A DNA stretch of 64,000 nucleotides from positions 62,001 to 126,000 of the forward strand of contig NZ_STGD01000002.1 in the NCBI RefSeq assembly GCF_005222755.1, given 5' to 3'. Both the position numbers and the translations under genes were made by a program. Within the stretch, counting starts at the first letter, position 1, and each line of letters opens with the position of its first letter. Shown one piece after another: positions 15,492 to 24,154 of the stretch. This DNA comes from Roseomonas sp. HF4 (GTDB taxonomy: Bacteria > Pseudomonadota > Alphaproteobacteria > Acetobacterales > Acetobacteraceae). Under the pieces are notes generated by a model. The model searched no databases, was not told the origin of the DNA, and was given only the letters and a program-made list of their open reading frames with translations.

Positions 15492-16225
15492 ATGCAGAAG
15501 GGAACCGCCGGCTACGACCGATACCAGTCCCTCAAGGGATAGCATGAATCCGAGCTCTTCACGCTTCGGGACGAGGATTACTACCGGGCCGAGTTAAGCG
15601 GGTTCCGCATTCGTGGCGCCCGCGTCGTCGAACTCGGCTTCGGGGCTGGCCATTGCCTGGCATGGCTGCGCGAAACGGGGGCCGTGGCAAGCGGGATCGA
15701 GGTGCAGGAGGCGCTGGTGACGGCCGGGCGGGCGAAAGGGTTCGACACCCATCTCCCGGAAACCTTCGACTCTCCCGAAAACCTTCGACTGGACGTCGCT
15801 GCAGGGGTCCGTGGACCTGATCCTCGGGTTCGACGTGTTGGAACACCTGACCGACGCGGACATCGTGGCAGTCCTCCGCAGGGGCGCCGACGCACTTCGC
15901 CCTGGCGGTGCCATGGTGTTTCGGTTCCCGAACGGATCCTCACCATTCGGCCTGCATTATTTCGCGGCCGATCCCACGCACCGCACACCGGTCAGCGGAC
16001 CGCGCCTCACGCACCTCCTCACCGAGAACGCGATCGATGGGCTCACTGTCGAGGCTTGGCGCGACCCGTCCCTGCCGGCGGCGCGCGGCTTCCAAGGACG
16101 CGCCCGGAGGGGCCTTTCATCTGCCCTTCGAGCCGCCACCCGGGCGGTTCTTCATCATGGATACCTGCGAGGCGAGCCAATTCCGCTCGCGATGAATGCC
16201 GTCGCGGTGATCCGCAAAGGCCCGC
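15492..16225 (+). pseudogene. Decayed class I SAM-dependent methyltransferase gene
   Basis: Reading the right frames in order gives a good Methyltransf_23-like protein: YDRYQSLKG, ARVVELGFGAGHCLAWL (SAM motif I), VDLILGFDVLEHL and LRPGGAMVFRFPNG, ending GEPIPLAMNAVAVIRK. Two lesions break it. The codon after SLKG is TAG (15540-15542), where relatives usually have Trp (TGG), so a G to A change at 15541 is likely. At 15753-15790 a 19-base stretch is tandemly duplicated and shifts the frame by one; removing one copy restores the reading frame exactly. The natural stop also seems lost. The 3' end is approximate. It is a dead gene unless expressed by recoding. Confidence 0.8.
15753..15790 (+). repeat. 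19-bp tandem duplication causing the frameshift
   Basis: CTCCCGGAAACCTTCGACT (15753-15771) is followed directly by CTCCCGAAAACCTTCGACT (15772-15790), with one mismatch. Nineteen bases is one more than a multiple of three. Deleting either copy joins the two halves of the methyltransferase frame as PETFDWTSLQ. Confidence 0.9.
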
Positions 16226-16351
16226 GCGGCGGCCGGTCAGCAGAATGGCCGCCGAAGGGACTATCCCAGGACGGGGCCGCATGCTGCTGTTGCGCCGCGG
16301 GCAGCGTGTCCGGTGAACGACGCGACCCCCGGGCTGCAACAGGATGTTCCG

Positions 16352-16606
16352 ATGCGCGCGATATTCGTGATGATCAAGTGCGAGATGGGCCAAGCCTACC
16401 GCGTGGCCCGCGAGATGGCCGACGGGATCGAGGAACTCTCGGAGATGCATTCCATCTCCGGCCAGTATGACCTGCTGGGCAAGTTCTACCTGGAGGCCGA
16501 CCGCGACATCGGTTTGTTCGTGGTCGAGAAGGTGCAGACCGTGACGGGCGTGAAGGACACCTACACGCTGCAGACCTTCAACGCCTTCTCCGGCGCGCGG
16601 GGCTGA
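16352..16606 (+). CDS. Stand-alone Lrp/AsnC ligand-binding (RAM) domain protein
   Basis: An 84-residue protein made only of the C-terminal effector domain of Lrp/AsnC regulators. It has no helix-turn-helix. The pattern MRAIFVMIKCEMGQAYRVA, then EMHSISGQYDLLGKFYLE and VQTVTGVKDTYTL, matches the alpha/beta RAM domain that binds amino acids and oligomerises. The start at 16352 follows AGG by 8 bases. Such single-domain proteins may bind a small ligand or pair with a full-length Lrp. No partner regulator is adjacent. Confidence 0.85.
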   Translation: MRAIFVMIKCEMGQAYRVAREMADGIEELSEMHSISGQYDLLGKFYLEADRDIGLFVVEKVQTVTGVKDTYTLQTFNAFSGARG

Positions 16607-16696
16607 TACAAAGCCCCATCGTTCCGCCATGTTTCGGCCCTGGCACCTCCGCAGTCGGGGCGTCTGATGCCTCCACGACGCCGGAGGACCACGACC

Positions 16697-17005
16697 ATGC
16701 CGACCACGCGGAAACTGCCGATCCTGGCCCTCGGGGCCATGCTGCTCACCGCGGGTTGCTACGACCCGTACGGCAACCTCGACCCGGGGCGGACGGCGCT
16801 GCTCGGCGCGGGCATCGGCGCGGCCGCGGGGCTCGGCATCGCCGCCGCCTCGCAGCCGCCGCGCCGGCACTACCAATACTACGAACCGCGCCCGGCCTAT
16901 TACGGGCGTCCGCGCGGCTACTACGCACCGCGCCCGGGCTACGCCCATGCCGGGCCGCCGCAGCCGATCTACGGGCGGCCGCGGCCCTACTACGACCGGT
17001 GGTAG
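16697..17005 (+). CDS. Small Tyr/Pro/Arg-rich lipoprotein with glycine-zipper segment
   Basis: A 102-residue predicted lipoprotein. The signal peptide ends in the lipobox LTAGC (Cys21). A Gly/Ala-rich stretch, ALLGAGIGAAAGLGIAAA, resembles a glycine zipper and may insert in or lie on a membrane. The second half is almost all Tyr, Pro, Arg and Gly, with repeats of the YYGRPRGYY kind. The GGAGG at 16683-16687 supports the start. It probably sits at the outer membrane on the periplasmic side. The function is unknown. Confidence 0.75.
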   Translation: MPTTRKLPILALGAMLLTAGCYDPYGNLDPGRTALLGAGIGAAAGLGIAAASQPPRRHYQYYEPRPAYYGRPRGYYAPRPGYAHAGPPQPIYGRPRPYYDRW

Positions 17006-17011
17006 GCGCGG

Positions 17012-18508
17012 TCAGTCCCAGCCGATCGCGCCCGGCATCCCCGTGATCGGCGCCGCAGCCGCCAGCGCGGCCAGGTCGGGCGCAGGGCGACGGAACACCG
17101 GGTCGTGCGCGAAGGCCTCCTCGATCGTGGCCGCGACGCGCAGCACCAGCGCATCGCCGCCACGGGGCCCCACGATCTGCAGGCCGAAGGGCATGCCTTC
17201 CCGGTCGAGGCCCATCGGCAGTGAGATGGCCGGGTGGCCGCAGAGCGTCACGTAGTAGGCGAGCGCCAGCCAGTGGAAGTAGGTCCGCGTCGGCTGGCCG
17301 TCGATCTCGGCCGGGTAGAGCTCCGTCCACGACCGGGGGGAGATGGTGATCGCCGGCGTGATCAGGATGTCGTGGCGCGCGAAGAAATGCTGCCAGGCGC
17401 GGTACATGCGCGTCTGCGCAGCGGCCGCCTTCGCCCCGTCCTCCAGCGTGTAGCGCAGCCCTTCCTCGACATTGGCGCGGACGTTGGGGCCGACATCCTG
17501 CGAGCGGGTGCGCACCTTCTCGGCGTGGGCGGACAGGAAGGCCTGGGCGCGCAGCACCTCGAAGGCCTCGTCGCCGCCGCGGCAGTCGGGCGCCGCCTCC
17601 TCGGTCGATCCGAACAGCTTCGCGACCGCGCGCGCACGGCCGGCGAAGACCTCGCGGATGTGCTTCTCGACCGGCGCCTGGCCGAAATCGGCGCTGACGG
17701 CGAGGCGAAGCGAAGCGAGGTCGACCGGCGGCAGCGGGTGGAAGCGGCCGGGGACGCCGCGCACCGCCTCGTGCTGCAGGGTGTAGGCCAGCGGGTCCAT
17801 CGCATCGTCGGACGCCATGGCCGACAGCATCAGTGCCGCATCAGCCACGTTGCGCGCCATCGGCCCCAGCACCGGCAGCGGCGACCAGCCATGGCCGCGT
17901 TTCTCGGACGGCACCAGCCCCGGCGACGGCCGGTAGCCCACGATGCCGTTGAAGGCCGCGGGGTTGCGCAGCGAGCCGCCGGTGTCGGATCCCGAGCAGA
18001 TCGGCACCATGCCGCACGCCAACGCCACGCCCGAACCGCCCGAGGACCCGGCCGCGGACTTCGCGGGATCGAAGGGATTGCCCGTCACGCCATAGACGGC
18101 GTTGCGGGTATTGGCGCCGGCGCCGAATTCCGGCGTGTTGGTCTTGCCCACCACCACCGCGCCGGCGCGGCGGAGGTTCGCCACCATCCCGCAATCGGCC
18201 TCGGGCACGAAGTCCTTGAAGATCGGGCTGCCATAGGTGGTGACGAGGCCCCGGGTCTCCTCGAGGTCCTTGATGCCGACCGGCAGGCCGTGCAGCACGC
18301 CGAGCGGGTCGCCCTGCATCACCGCCGCCTCGGCCGCCTTCGCGCGGGCGCGCGCGGCGGGTTCGTCGATCGCGACCATCGCGTTGACGGCGTGGTTCAC
18401 CTGGCCGATCCGCTTCAGGCAGGACTCCAGAAGTTCCACCGGGGAGAGCGCGCGGCGGCCGATCAGGCGCCGCGCCTCGAGCGCGCTGAGGTCGCAGGGT
18501 TCCGTCAT
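17012..18508 (-). CDS. Amidase (amidase signature family)
   Basis: A 498-residue amidase-signature enzyme. The Ser-cisSer-Lys triad is complete: Lys80 in GLPVGIKD, Ser155 in SAAGSSGGSG and Ser179 in GSDTGGSLRNPAAF. The length fits the family. It hydrolyses a carboxamide to acid and ammonia in the cytoplasm; the substrate is not predictable. It lacks the GatA context (no gatB or gatC), so a tRNA amidotransferase role is unlikely. The start ATG overlaps the macrodomain gene stop (ATGA), making it the last gene of the GGT / macrodomain / amidase operon. Confidence 0.9.
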   Translation of the reverse strand: MTEPCDLSALEARRLIGRRALSPVELLESCLKRIGQVNHAVNAMVAIDEPAARARAKAAEAAVMQGDPLGVLHGLPVGIKDLEETRGLVTTYGSPIFKDFVPEADCGMVANLRRAGAVVVGKTNTPEFGAGANTRNAVYGVTGNPFDPAKSAAGSSGGSGVALACGMVPICSGSDTGGSLRNPAAFNGIVGYRPSPGLVPSEKRGHGWSPLPVLGPMARNVADAALMLSAMASDDAMDPLAYTLQHEAVRGVPGRFHPLPPVDLASLRLAVSADFGQAPVEKHIREVFAGRARAVAKLFGSTEEAAPDCRGGDEAFEVLRAQAFLSAHAEKVRTRSQDVGPNVRANVEEGLRYTLEDGAKAAAAQTRMYRAWQHFFARHDILITPAITISPRSWTELYPAEIDGQPTRTYFHWLALAYYVTLCGHPAISLPMGLDREGMPFGLQIVGPRGGDALVLRVAATIEEAFAHDPVFRRPAPDLAALAAAAPITGMPGAIGWD

Positions 18509-19008
18509 GGACCGAGTTCCTTCCGGTAGGTGTCGAGCGTGTGCTGGTCGAAGCACGCGAAGATGATGTCGAGGTCGCTGTGGGCGGCAATCTCCTCCCG
18601 CGTCGTCGCGACGGCAATCCGGGTCGCGGCCGCCAACGGGTAGCCGAAGATCCCCGTGGAGATGGCGGGGAAGGCGATCGAGGTGCCGCCGGCGTCCCGC
18701 AGCAGGCGCAGGCTGTTGCGGTAGCAGGCGGCGAGTAGTGCCGCCTCCCCTGCCCCGCCGCCCTGCCAGACAGGACCGACGGCGTGGATGACGTGGCGCG
18801 CCTTCAGCGCGAAGCCGGGCGTGATGCGCGCCTCGCCGGTCGGGCACGGCGCCAGCGGCGCGCAGGCCTGGCGCAGCAGGTCCGGCCCGGCCGCGCGGAA
18901 GATGGCGCCGCAGACGCCGCCGCCCATCGCGAGCCCTTCATTCGCGGCATTGACGACGGCATCGACGTCGAGGGTCGTGATGTCGGCGAGGATGGCGCTG
19001 AGCGGCAT
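18505..19008 (-). CDS. Macro domain protein (ADP-ribose binding)
   Basis: A 167-residue single macro domain. VDAVVNAANEGLAMGGGVCGAIFRAAG holds the ADP-ribose-binding Asn residues (Asn20, Asn23), and AFPAISTGIFGYPLAAAT is the second phosphate-binding loop. In YmdB-type O-acetyl-ADP-ribose deacetylases the first motif reads GVDGAIH with a catalytic Asp; here Asp is Cys33 and His is Phe. It may therefore bind rather than hydrolyse, or use another chemistry. It lies between GGT 2 and the amidase and overlaps the latter. Confidence 0.88.
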   Translation of the reverse strand: MPLSAILADITTLDVDAVVNAANEGLAMGGGVCGAIFRAAGPDLLRQACAPLAPCPTGEARITPGFALKARHVIHAVGPVWQGGGAGEAALLAACYRNSLRLLRDAGGTSIAFPAISTGIFGYPLAAATRIAVATTREEIAAHSDLDIIFACFDQHTLDTYRKELGP

Positions 19009-19067
19009 GGCCCGTCCCCCGTCACGCGGCGCGGTGCCCGGCGCGTGGGCCGAGCACCGCGGGCGCA

Positions 19068-20672
19068 TCAGTAGCCCATCGCGCAGCCATCCTTGCGCGG
19101 GTCGGACCCGCCGACGAGGCAGCCCTTCTCCCGGTCGATCAGGATCGCCTGGCCGCCGCCATGCGGCTTGTCGATGAGCTCGCAGGCATGGCCGAGCCGG
19201 TTCAGCCGGTCCACCACGCTGCCGGGGATGCCGCGCTCGATCTGCACCTTGCCGTCCTGCGGCATCAGGCGCGGGTGGTCGATCGCCTGTTGGACGTCCA
19301 TGCCGAACTCGAAGTGGTTGGTCAGGAACAGCGACTGGCCCATCGGCTGGAAGCGCCCGCCCATCACGCCGAACGGCATGACCGCCTGGCCGTCCTTCAT
19401 CACCATGCCGGGGATGATGGTGTGCAGCGGGCGCTTGTTGGGCGCGATGCAGTTCGGGTGGCCTTCCTGCAGGCGGAAGCCGAAGCCCCGGTTCTGCAGC
19501 ATGACGCCCGACTTCTCCGCCAGGATGCCGGTGCCGAAGCCCTCGAACAGGGAATTGATGAAAGAACAGGCGTTGCCGTCCCTGTCCACCACGCAGAGGT
19601 AGACGGTGTCCTTGTGCTTCGCGAGGTCGCTCTCGCCGGCGGGCGGCAGCTCGGCCATGGCGGCCTCGTCGCGGATCAGGCCGGCGAGCCGCCCGAGATA
19701 TTCGTCCGCCAGAAGCCGCGCGACCGGCACGTCCACCTGGGACGGGTCGGCCAGGAAGGCATCGCGGTCGCGGTAGACCAGGCGCGCGGCCTCGATGTGG
19801 CGGTGGAAGCGCTCGGCGCTCAGCGGCCCCTGCTCGGGCGTCGTGAACTTCGCCAGGATGCCCAGGATCTGAAGCACGTGCATGCCCACGCCATTGGGCG
19901 GGCACTGGAAGACCTCCATGCCGCGCCACTTCAGGGAAATCGGCTCGACGAATTCCGCCACGTCCGCGCCGCGGGCGAAGTCTTCCTCGGTGTGCAGGCC
20001 ACCCACGGCGCGTAGCGTCGCGACGATGTCGGTCGCGACCTCGCCCTCATAGAAGGCGGCCTTGCCGCGCGCGGCGATGGCGCGGAGCGTGCGCGCGAGT
20101 TCGGGCTGCACGAAGCGGGAGCCCAGCGCCGGCGCCTCGGCCCCGCGCAGGAAGCGCCGGGCGGAGGCCTCGTGCTTCGAAAGCTTGCCGACCGAGCCCA
20201 CCCAGTCGCTGTGTACGCGGGGCGAGATGGCGAAGCCTTCCTCGGCATGGCGGATCGCCGGCTGCAGGATCGCATCGAGGCCGAGCCGCCCATGGGTGCG
20301 GTTCAGCAGGTCCCAGGCGCTGATCGCGCCGGGCACCGTCACCGAATGGGCGGAGGTGTTGACCATGGCGGTCAGGCCGGCGGCGCGCAGCGCCTCGGGC
20401 GTCGCGGCCGCCGGCGCGCGGCCGGAGCCGTTCAGCGCGATGACTTTGGACGATCCGGCCGGGACGTAAAGGCAGAAGCAGTCGCCGCCGATGCCGGTCG
20501 ATTCCGGCTCGATCACGCATTGCACCGCGCAGGCGGCGATGGCCGCGTCGAGCGCATTGCCCCCGGCGCGCAGGATGTCGAGGGCAGCCAGCGTCGCCTG
20601 GGGCATGGAGGTGGCGGCCATGCCGTTGACGCCATAGGCCGGGCTGCGCCCGGGCAGGTGGAAGTCGCGCAT
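19068..20672 (-). CDS. Gamma-glutamyltransferase family protein (GGT 2)
   Basis: A 534-residue Ntn-hydrolase of the GGT family. The N-terminal blocks are [19 protein letters not shown] and [12 protein letters not shown]. The predicted catalytic Thr356 lies in [18 protein letters not shown], where Thr-Val replaces Thr-Thr, and [13 protein letters not shown] follows. The C-terminal [18 protein letters not shown] and GGSDPRKDG blocks are typical. There is no signal peptide, so a cytoplasmic amidase-like role is inferred. It is first of the operon with the macrodomain and amidase genes, with 59 bases to the next start. The substrate may not be glutathione. Confidence 0.88.
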   Translation of the reverse strand: MRDFHLPGRSPAYGVNGMAATSMPQATLAALDILRAGGNALDAAIAACAVQCVIEPESTGIGGDCFCLYVPAGSSKVIALNGSGRAPAAATPEALRAAGLTAMVNTSAHSVTVPGAISAWDLLNRTHGRLGLDAILQPAIRHAEEGFAISPRVHSDWVGSVGKLSKHEASARRFLRGAEAPALGSRFVQPELARTLRAIAARGKAAFYEGEVATDIVATLRAVGGLHTEEDFARGADVAEFVEPISLKWRGMEVFQCPPNGVGMHVLQILGILAKFTTPEQGPLSAERFHRHIEAARLVYRDRDAFLADPSQVDVPVARLLADEYLGRLAGLIRDEAAMAELPPAGESDLAKHKDTVYLCVVDRDGNACSFINSLFEGFGTGILAEKSGVMLQNRGFGFRLQEGHPNCIAPNKRPLHTIIPGMVMKDGQAVMPFGVMGGRFQPMGQSLFLTNHFEFGMDVQQAIDHPRLMPQDGKVQIERGIPGSVVDRLNRLGHACELIDKPHGGGQAILIDREKGCLVGGSDPRKDGCAMGY

Positions 20673-20849
20673 CCTGGTATCGTTCCCGTGAGGAAGTTGC
20701 CCCCTTCCTGCAACGGCCGGGCCGCCGGGGAAAGCCCCCCACGGCCCGCGGGCGGGCATGGCAGGGGTGCGCGGGCGCGTCAGGCCGCCGAAAGCGCCCG
20801 TCGCACCAGGGGAGTTCCCAGGTCCCGGACCGTGCTCTAGACGCTGGCC

Positions 20850-21191
20850 ATGGACCCGAACGCCACGATCGAAGATTTCGACCGCATCGACATCCGCGTC
20901 GGCACCGTCGTCGATGCCCAGCCCTTCCCCGAGGCGCGCAAGCCCTCGATCCGGCTCTGGGTGGATTTCGGCGGCAGCCTCGGGGTGAAGCGATCTTCCG
21001 CGCAGGTCACGGTGCACTACGCGCCCGACCGGCTGATCGGCCGCCAGGTGATGGCCGTGGTGAACTTCGCGCCGCGCCGGATCGCGGGGTTCGAGAGCGA
21101 GGTGCTGGTTCTCGGCGTGCCGGACGAGAATGGCGCCGTGGTGCTGCTGAAGCCGGACCTGCGCGTGCCCAACGGGGGGAAGATGTTCTGA
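20850..21191 (+). CDS. csaA: CsaA-type tRNA-binding domain protein (export-related chaperone)
   Basis: A 113-residue homodimeric OB-fold protein. [25 protein letters not shown] and [17 protein letters not shown] match CsaA, a relative of the EMAP-II/Arc1p tRNA-binding domain. CsaA binds precursor proteins and can aid export; it is also annotated as tRNA-binding. The length is normal. Its TGA overlaps the ATG of gpt by one base, so the two are coupled. Confidence 0.9.
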   Translation: MDPNATIEDFDRIDIRVGTVVDAQPFPEARKPSIRLWVDFGGSLGVKRSSAQVTVHYAPDRLIGRQVMAVVNFAPRRIAGFESEVLVLGVPDENGAVVLLKPDLRVPNGGKMF

Positions 21192-21667
21192 TGGCCGAGA
21201 AGTACTACACGGTCAGCTGGGACCAGCTGCACCGGGACAGCAAGGCGCTGGCCTGGCGGCTGCTGGAAAAGGGCCCCTGGCGCGGCATCGTCGCCATCAC
21301 CCGCGGCGGCCTCATCCCGGCCGCGATCATCGCGCGGGAACTGGATTGCCGGCTGATCGAAAGCGTCTCGATCCTGACCTACGAGGAGGAGGCGCGCGGC
21401 GAGCCCCGCGTGGCCAAGGCGCCCGTCGCGGCTGGCGACGGCGCGGGCTGGCTGATCCTCGATGACCTTGTCGACACCGGCACCACCGCGCGCGTCGTGC
21501 GCGGCCTGCTGCCGAAGGCGCATTTCGCAACCATCTACGCGAAGCCGGCCGGAAAACCCGCGGTCGACACCTTCATCACCGAGGTTTCGCAGGACACCTG
21601 GATCCTGTTCCCCTGGGACACGGAGCCGCAATTCATCGCGCCGATCGCGAAGTCGGCGGCGCGGTAG
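21191..21667 (+). CDS. gpt: Xanthine(-guanine) phosphoribosyltransferase
   Basis: A 158-residue type I phosphoribosyltransferase, very like E. coli Gpt along its length. [22 protein letters not shown] opens it, [14 protein letters not shown] is the PPi loop, and [14 protein letters not shown] (Asp91-Asp92, Asp95) is the PRPP loop. AKPAGKP and [10 protein letters not shown] close the base pocket as in XGPRT. It salvages xanthine and guanine to XMP and GMP. It overlaps csaA. Confidence 0.95.
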   Translation: MAEKYYTVSWDQLHRDSKALAWRLLEKGPWRGIVAITRGGLIPAAIIARELDCRLIESVSILTYEEEARGEPRVAKAPVAAGDGAGWLILDDLVDTGTTARVVRGLLPKAHFATIYAKPAGKPAVDTFITEVSQDTWILFPWDTEPQFIAPIAKSAAR

Positions 21668-22969
21668 TCACGCGGCCGCCGCTTCCTCCCGGCTCGCCAG
21701 TACCTTGTCGACGCGCCGCCCGTCCATGTCCACGATCTCGAAGCGCCAGCCGGCCCAGACGATCCGGTCGCCCTCCTTCGGCACGCGCTTCAGCAACGCC
21801 AGCATCAGGCCGGCAACCGTGTGGTAGGTCCCGCTGCCGGGCAGTTCCGGCAGGTCGAGCCGCGCGCGCAGCTCATCCGACGGCATCGAACCGTCGAGCA
21901 GGAGCGATCCGTCGTGCCGTTCGATGGCCGTCCCGTCCGTTGCGGGCTCGGGCGGTCCGAGGTCGCCCACGATCGCCTCCAGCAGGTCGGAGGCCGTGAC
22001 GACGCCCTCGAAGGACCCGTATTCGTCCATCACCAGCGCCATGCCGAGCCGGTCGCCGCGCAGCCGTTCCAGCGCATCGAGGGCCGAAAGCGTGTCGGGC
22101 AGCACGAGAGGCTGGCGGAGCACGGCCGCCACCGACATGGTCGCGCCCTCCAGGATCTGGTCGAGCAGGTCCTTGGCCACCACCACGCCCACCACGTTGT
22201 CCACGCGCCCGTCCGCCACCACGAAGCGCGTGACGTCGGAGGCGCGGAGCCTGGTCGCGATCTCCGCCGGGGTGTCGGAACGGTCGAGCCAGGCGAGGTC
22301 GTTGCGCGGCGTCATGAGCGCGCGGACCGGCTTGTCGGCGAGCCGCAGCACGCGCTCGATCATGTCCCGTTCCTCGTGCTCGAGCGCGCCGGCCTCGGCG
22401 CCCTCGGCGACCACGGCCTTGACCTCCTCCTCCGTCACGTAGTTCGCGGTCGGGTTGGCCGGACCGAACAGGCGGAGCACGACGGCCGAGGACTGGCCGA
22501 GGACCCATACGATCGGCCCCGACCAGCGCGCCAGCGCCGTAAGCGGAAGCGCGACGACCACCGCGACCTTCTCGGGATTACGCAGCGCCACCTGCTTCGG
22601 GACCAGCTCCCCCAGGATCAGGCTGAGGTAGGTGATGGCGATGACGACCAGGGTGAAGGCGATCTCGCCGCCATAGGGCGCGATCCAGGAAATGGTGTTG
22701 AGCGCCCCCCCCAGCGTCCCGGCCAGGCGGGCGCCGCCGAAGGCGCCGGCGAAGATGCCGACCAGGGTGATGCCGACCTGCACCGTGGGCAGGAAGCGCT
22801 GCGGGTCCTCGGCCAGGGCGAGCGCCGCCTGGGCGCCGAGGCTGCCCTTGCGCTGCAGCGCCTGCAGCCGCGCCCGGCGGGAGGAGACGATGGCCAGTTC
22901 GCTCATGGCGAAGGCGCCGTTCAGCAGCACCAGCACCAGGATGATCGTGATCTCTAGGGCGATGCCCAT
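21668..22969 (-). CDS. CNNM/CorC-HlyC family transporter (hemolysin family protein)
   Basis: A 433-residue protein. A DUF21/CNNM membrane domain (about residues 1-180, three to four hydrophobic helices, with LNGAFAMSELAIVSSRRARL) is followed by two CBS domains (about 205-330, EEVKAVVAEGAEAGALEHEE in the linker and VMDEYGSFEGVVTASDLLE). A C-terminal CorC_HlyC domain (about 345-425, LPGSGTYHTVAGLML) completes it. Members of this family handle Mg or Co/Na ions; hemolysin is only a historical name. It converges with gpt and is divergent from the coiled-coil gene. Confidence 0.92.
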   Translation of the reverse strand: MGIALEITIILVLVLLNGAFAMSELAIVSSRRARLQALQRKGSLGAQAALALAEDPQRFLPTVQVGITLVGIFAGAFGGARLAGTLGGALNTISWIAPYGGEIAFTLVVIAITYLSLILGELVPKQVALRNPEKVAVVVALPLTALARWSGPIVWVLGQSSAVVLRLFGPANPTANYVTEEEVKAVVAEGAEAGALEHEERDMIERVLRLADKPVRALMTPRNDLAWLDRSDTPAEIATRLRASDVTRFVVADGRVDNVVGVVVAKDLLDQILEGATMSVAAVLRQPLVLPDTLSALDALERLRGDRLGMALVMDEYGSFEGVVTASDLLEAIVGDLGPPEPATDGTAIERHDGSLLLDGSMPSDELRARLDLPELPGSGTYHTVAGLMLALLKRVPKEGDRIVWAGWRFEIVDMDGRRVDKVLASREEAAAA

Positions 22970-23073
22970 GGGTGTTCCACCTCCGGCGCGGTCATAGAGC
23001 ATCGGCGGGATGGCGGGAAACCACGGGCCATCAGGGTCGGCCTCGCGGCCGATTCGCCCAATTTCGCGACAAT

Positions 23074-23089
23074 TTCTTGAATTCGAGAA
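23074..23089. promoter_or_regulatory. 16-bp imperfect palindrome in AT-rich divergent intergenic region
   Basis: TTCTTGAATTCGAGAA is palindromic except for one base pair. It lies in an unusually AT-rich patch between the divergent CNNM and coiled-coil genes, about 105 and 65 bases from their starts. An operator for either gene is plausible; no regulator is known. Confidence 0.35.
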
Positions 23090-23154
23090 TTTTTGCGCTC
23101 GTCTTCGCCACACAGATTTGCTAACTCTCGGTTAACGCGCAGCGCCGAGGTCCC

Positions 23155-23457
23155 ATGCAATCCCCCCCCGACACCGCCCAGACCGACGCAACACAGTCGA
23201 GCATCGCCGTATTCCCCACGCGTCCCGAGGACCGCCTTCGCCTGGCGCTGCGCCGCCTCGACGAGGCCATCGGCGAGCAATCTGACGCCGTCGCAGGCCT
23301 GCGCGAGGCGATCGGCGACCTCTCCGGCACGATGGCGCGCCTGGGCGCGAGCGTGGTCGGCTACCGCGGCGCCCTCGACAGCACGGCGCTCGAGATCGAG
23401 CGCGCCCTCGCCAGCGCCCGCACACTGCACGCTACCGCCGACCGCATGGTCGTCTGA
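23155..23457 (+). CDS. Hypothetical coiled-coil protein
   Basis: A 100-residue soluble protein with no family I recognise. After a polar N-terminus (SPPDTAQTDATQSS) it is wholly helical: RLRLALRRLDEAIGEQSDAV, then heptad-like LREAIGDLSGTMARLGASVV, then IERALASARTLHATADRM. That suggests a coiled coil or helical bundle. There is no signal or membrane segment. GAGG before the ATG and an AT-rich upstream region support a real gene. A hairpin follows its stop. Confidence 0.7.
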   Translation: MQSPPDTAQTDATQSSIAVFPTRPEDRLRLALRRLDEAIGEQSDAVAGLREAIGDLSGTMARLGASVVGYRGALDSTALEIERALASARTLHATADRMVV

Positions 23458-23462
23458 CGCGG

Positions 23463-23490
23463 GCGCGCCCGGGCCTTGCCGCGGGCGCGC
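23463..23490 (+). terminator. Candidate terminator hairpin after the coiled-coil gene
   Basis: A perfect 9-bp stem, GCGCGCCCG and CGGGCGCGC with a 10-base loop, starts 5 bases after the stop codon. No T-run follows, so termination is a guess. Confidence 0.35.
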
Positions 23491-23526
23491 TGCCGGCCAA
23501 GCATGGCGGCCGGAGGCCCTGACGCC

Positions 23527-24153
23527 ATGCACCACATCGTCCCCCGCCTGACCGCCGCGCGCATCGTCCCGGTGGTGCGCGCCTCGACCGCCGCCCGAGC
23601 CGCGACCGCCGTCGCCTGGCTGCAGGAAGCAGGCATCACGACCTTCGAGATCACGATGACCGTGCCCGAGGCGCCGGCCCTGATCCGCGCCCTGGCCAGT
23701 GACCCTTCGCTGCTGGTCGGCGCCGGCACCGTGCCCGATGCCCGCACCGCGGACGCCTGCCTCGAGGCCGGCGCGCGCTTCATCGTGGCACCCTGGGTGG
23801 ATGCGGACCTCGCCGCGCCCGTGAAGGCCGCCGGCGCCTGCCTGATGCTGGGCGCGCTGACGCCGACCGAGGTGCGCGCCGCCCTCGCCGCCGGCGCCGA
23901 CGTCGTGAAGATCTTCCCCGCCGCCTCAGCCGGCGGGCCCTCGCATATCAAGGCGTTGCGCGCCGTCTTTCCGGATGTCGCCTTCTGCCCGACCGGCGGC
24001 GTCGATGCGCGCAACGCGACCGACTACCTCGCGGCCGGCGCCGCCTTCGTGGGCATCGGCGGCCGGCTGGTGGACGAGGCGCTGATCGCCGCCGGCGACC
24101 GCGCCGCCGTGCAGCGCGCGGCGGAGGATGCGCTCGGCATCATGCGGGCCTGA
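23527..24153 (+). CDS. eda: 2-dehydro-3-deoxy-phosphogluconate (KDPG) aldolase
   Basis: A 208-residue class I aldolase. Glu41 in TTFEITMTVPEA and the Schiff-base Lys128 in ADVVKIFPAS match the E. coli Eda pair in context and spacing. LVGAGTVPDARTADACLEAGARFIV and FCPTGGVDARNATDYLAAGA are the family substrate loops. It splits KDPG into pyruvate and glyceraldehyde 3-phosphate; a KDPGal preference cannot be excluded. The kinase gene follows after 1 base, so together they convert 2-keto-3-deoxygluconate to central intermediates. Confidence 0.92.
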   Translation: MHHIVPRLTAARIVPVVRASTAARAATAVAWLQEAGITTFEITMTVPEAPALIRALASDPSLLVGAGTVPDARTADACLEAGARFIVAPWVDADLAAPVKAAGACLMLGALTPTEVRAALAAGADVVKIFPAASAGGPSHIKALRAVFPDVAFCPTGGVDARNATDYLAAGAAFVGIGGRLVDEALIAAGDRAAVQRAAEDALGIMRA

Positions 24154-24154
24154 G

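Noticed and set aside
15811-16470. A free-standing methyltransferase gene starting at MDLILGFD
   Set aside because: It lacks SAM motif I, which sits in another frame upstream. It is the 3' part of the frameshifted pseudogene, and its end overlaps the Lrp-domain gene.
17012-18508. Glutamyl-tRNA amidotransferase subunit A
   Set aside because: No gatB or gatC is nearby and the neighbours are a macrodomain and GGT gene. A general amidase is safer.
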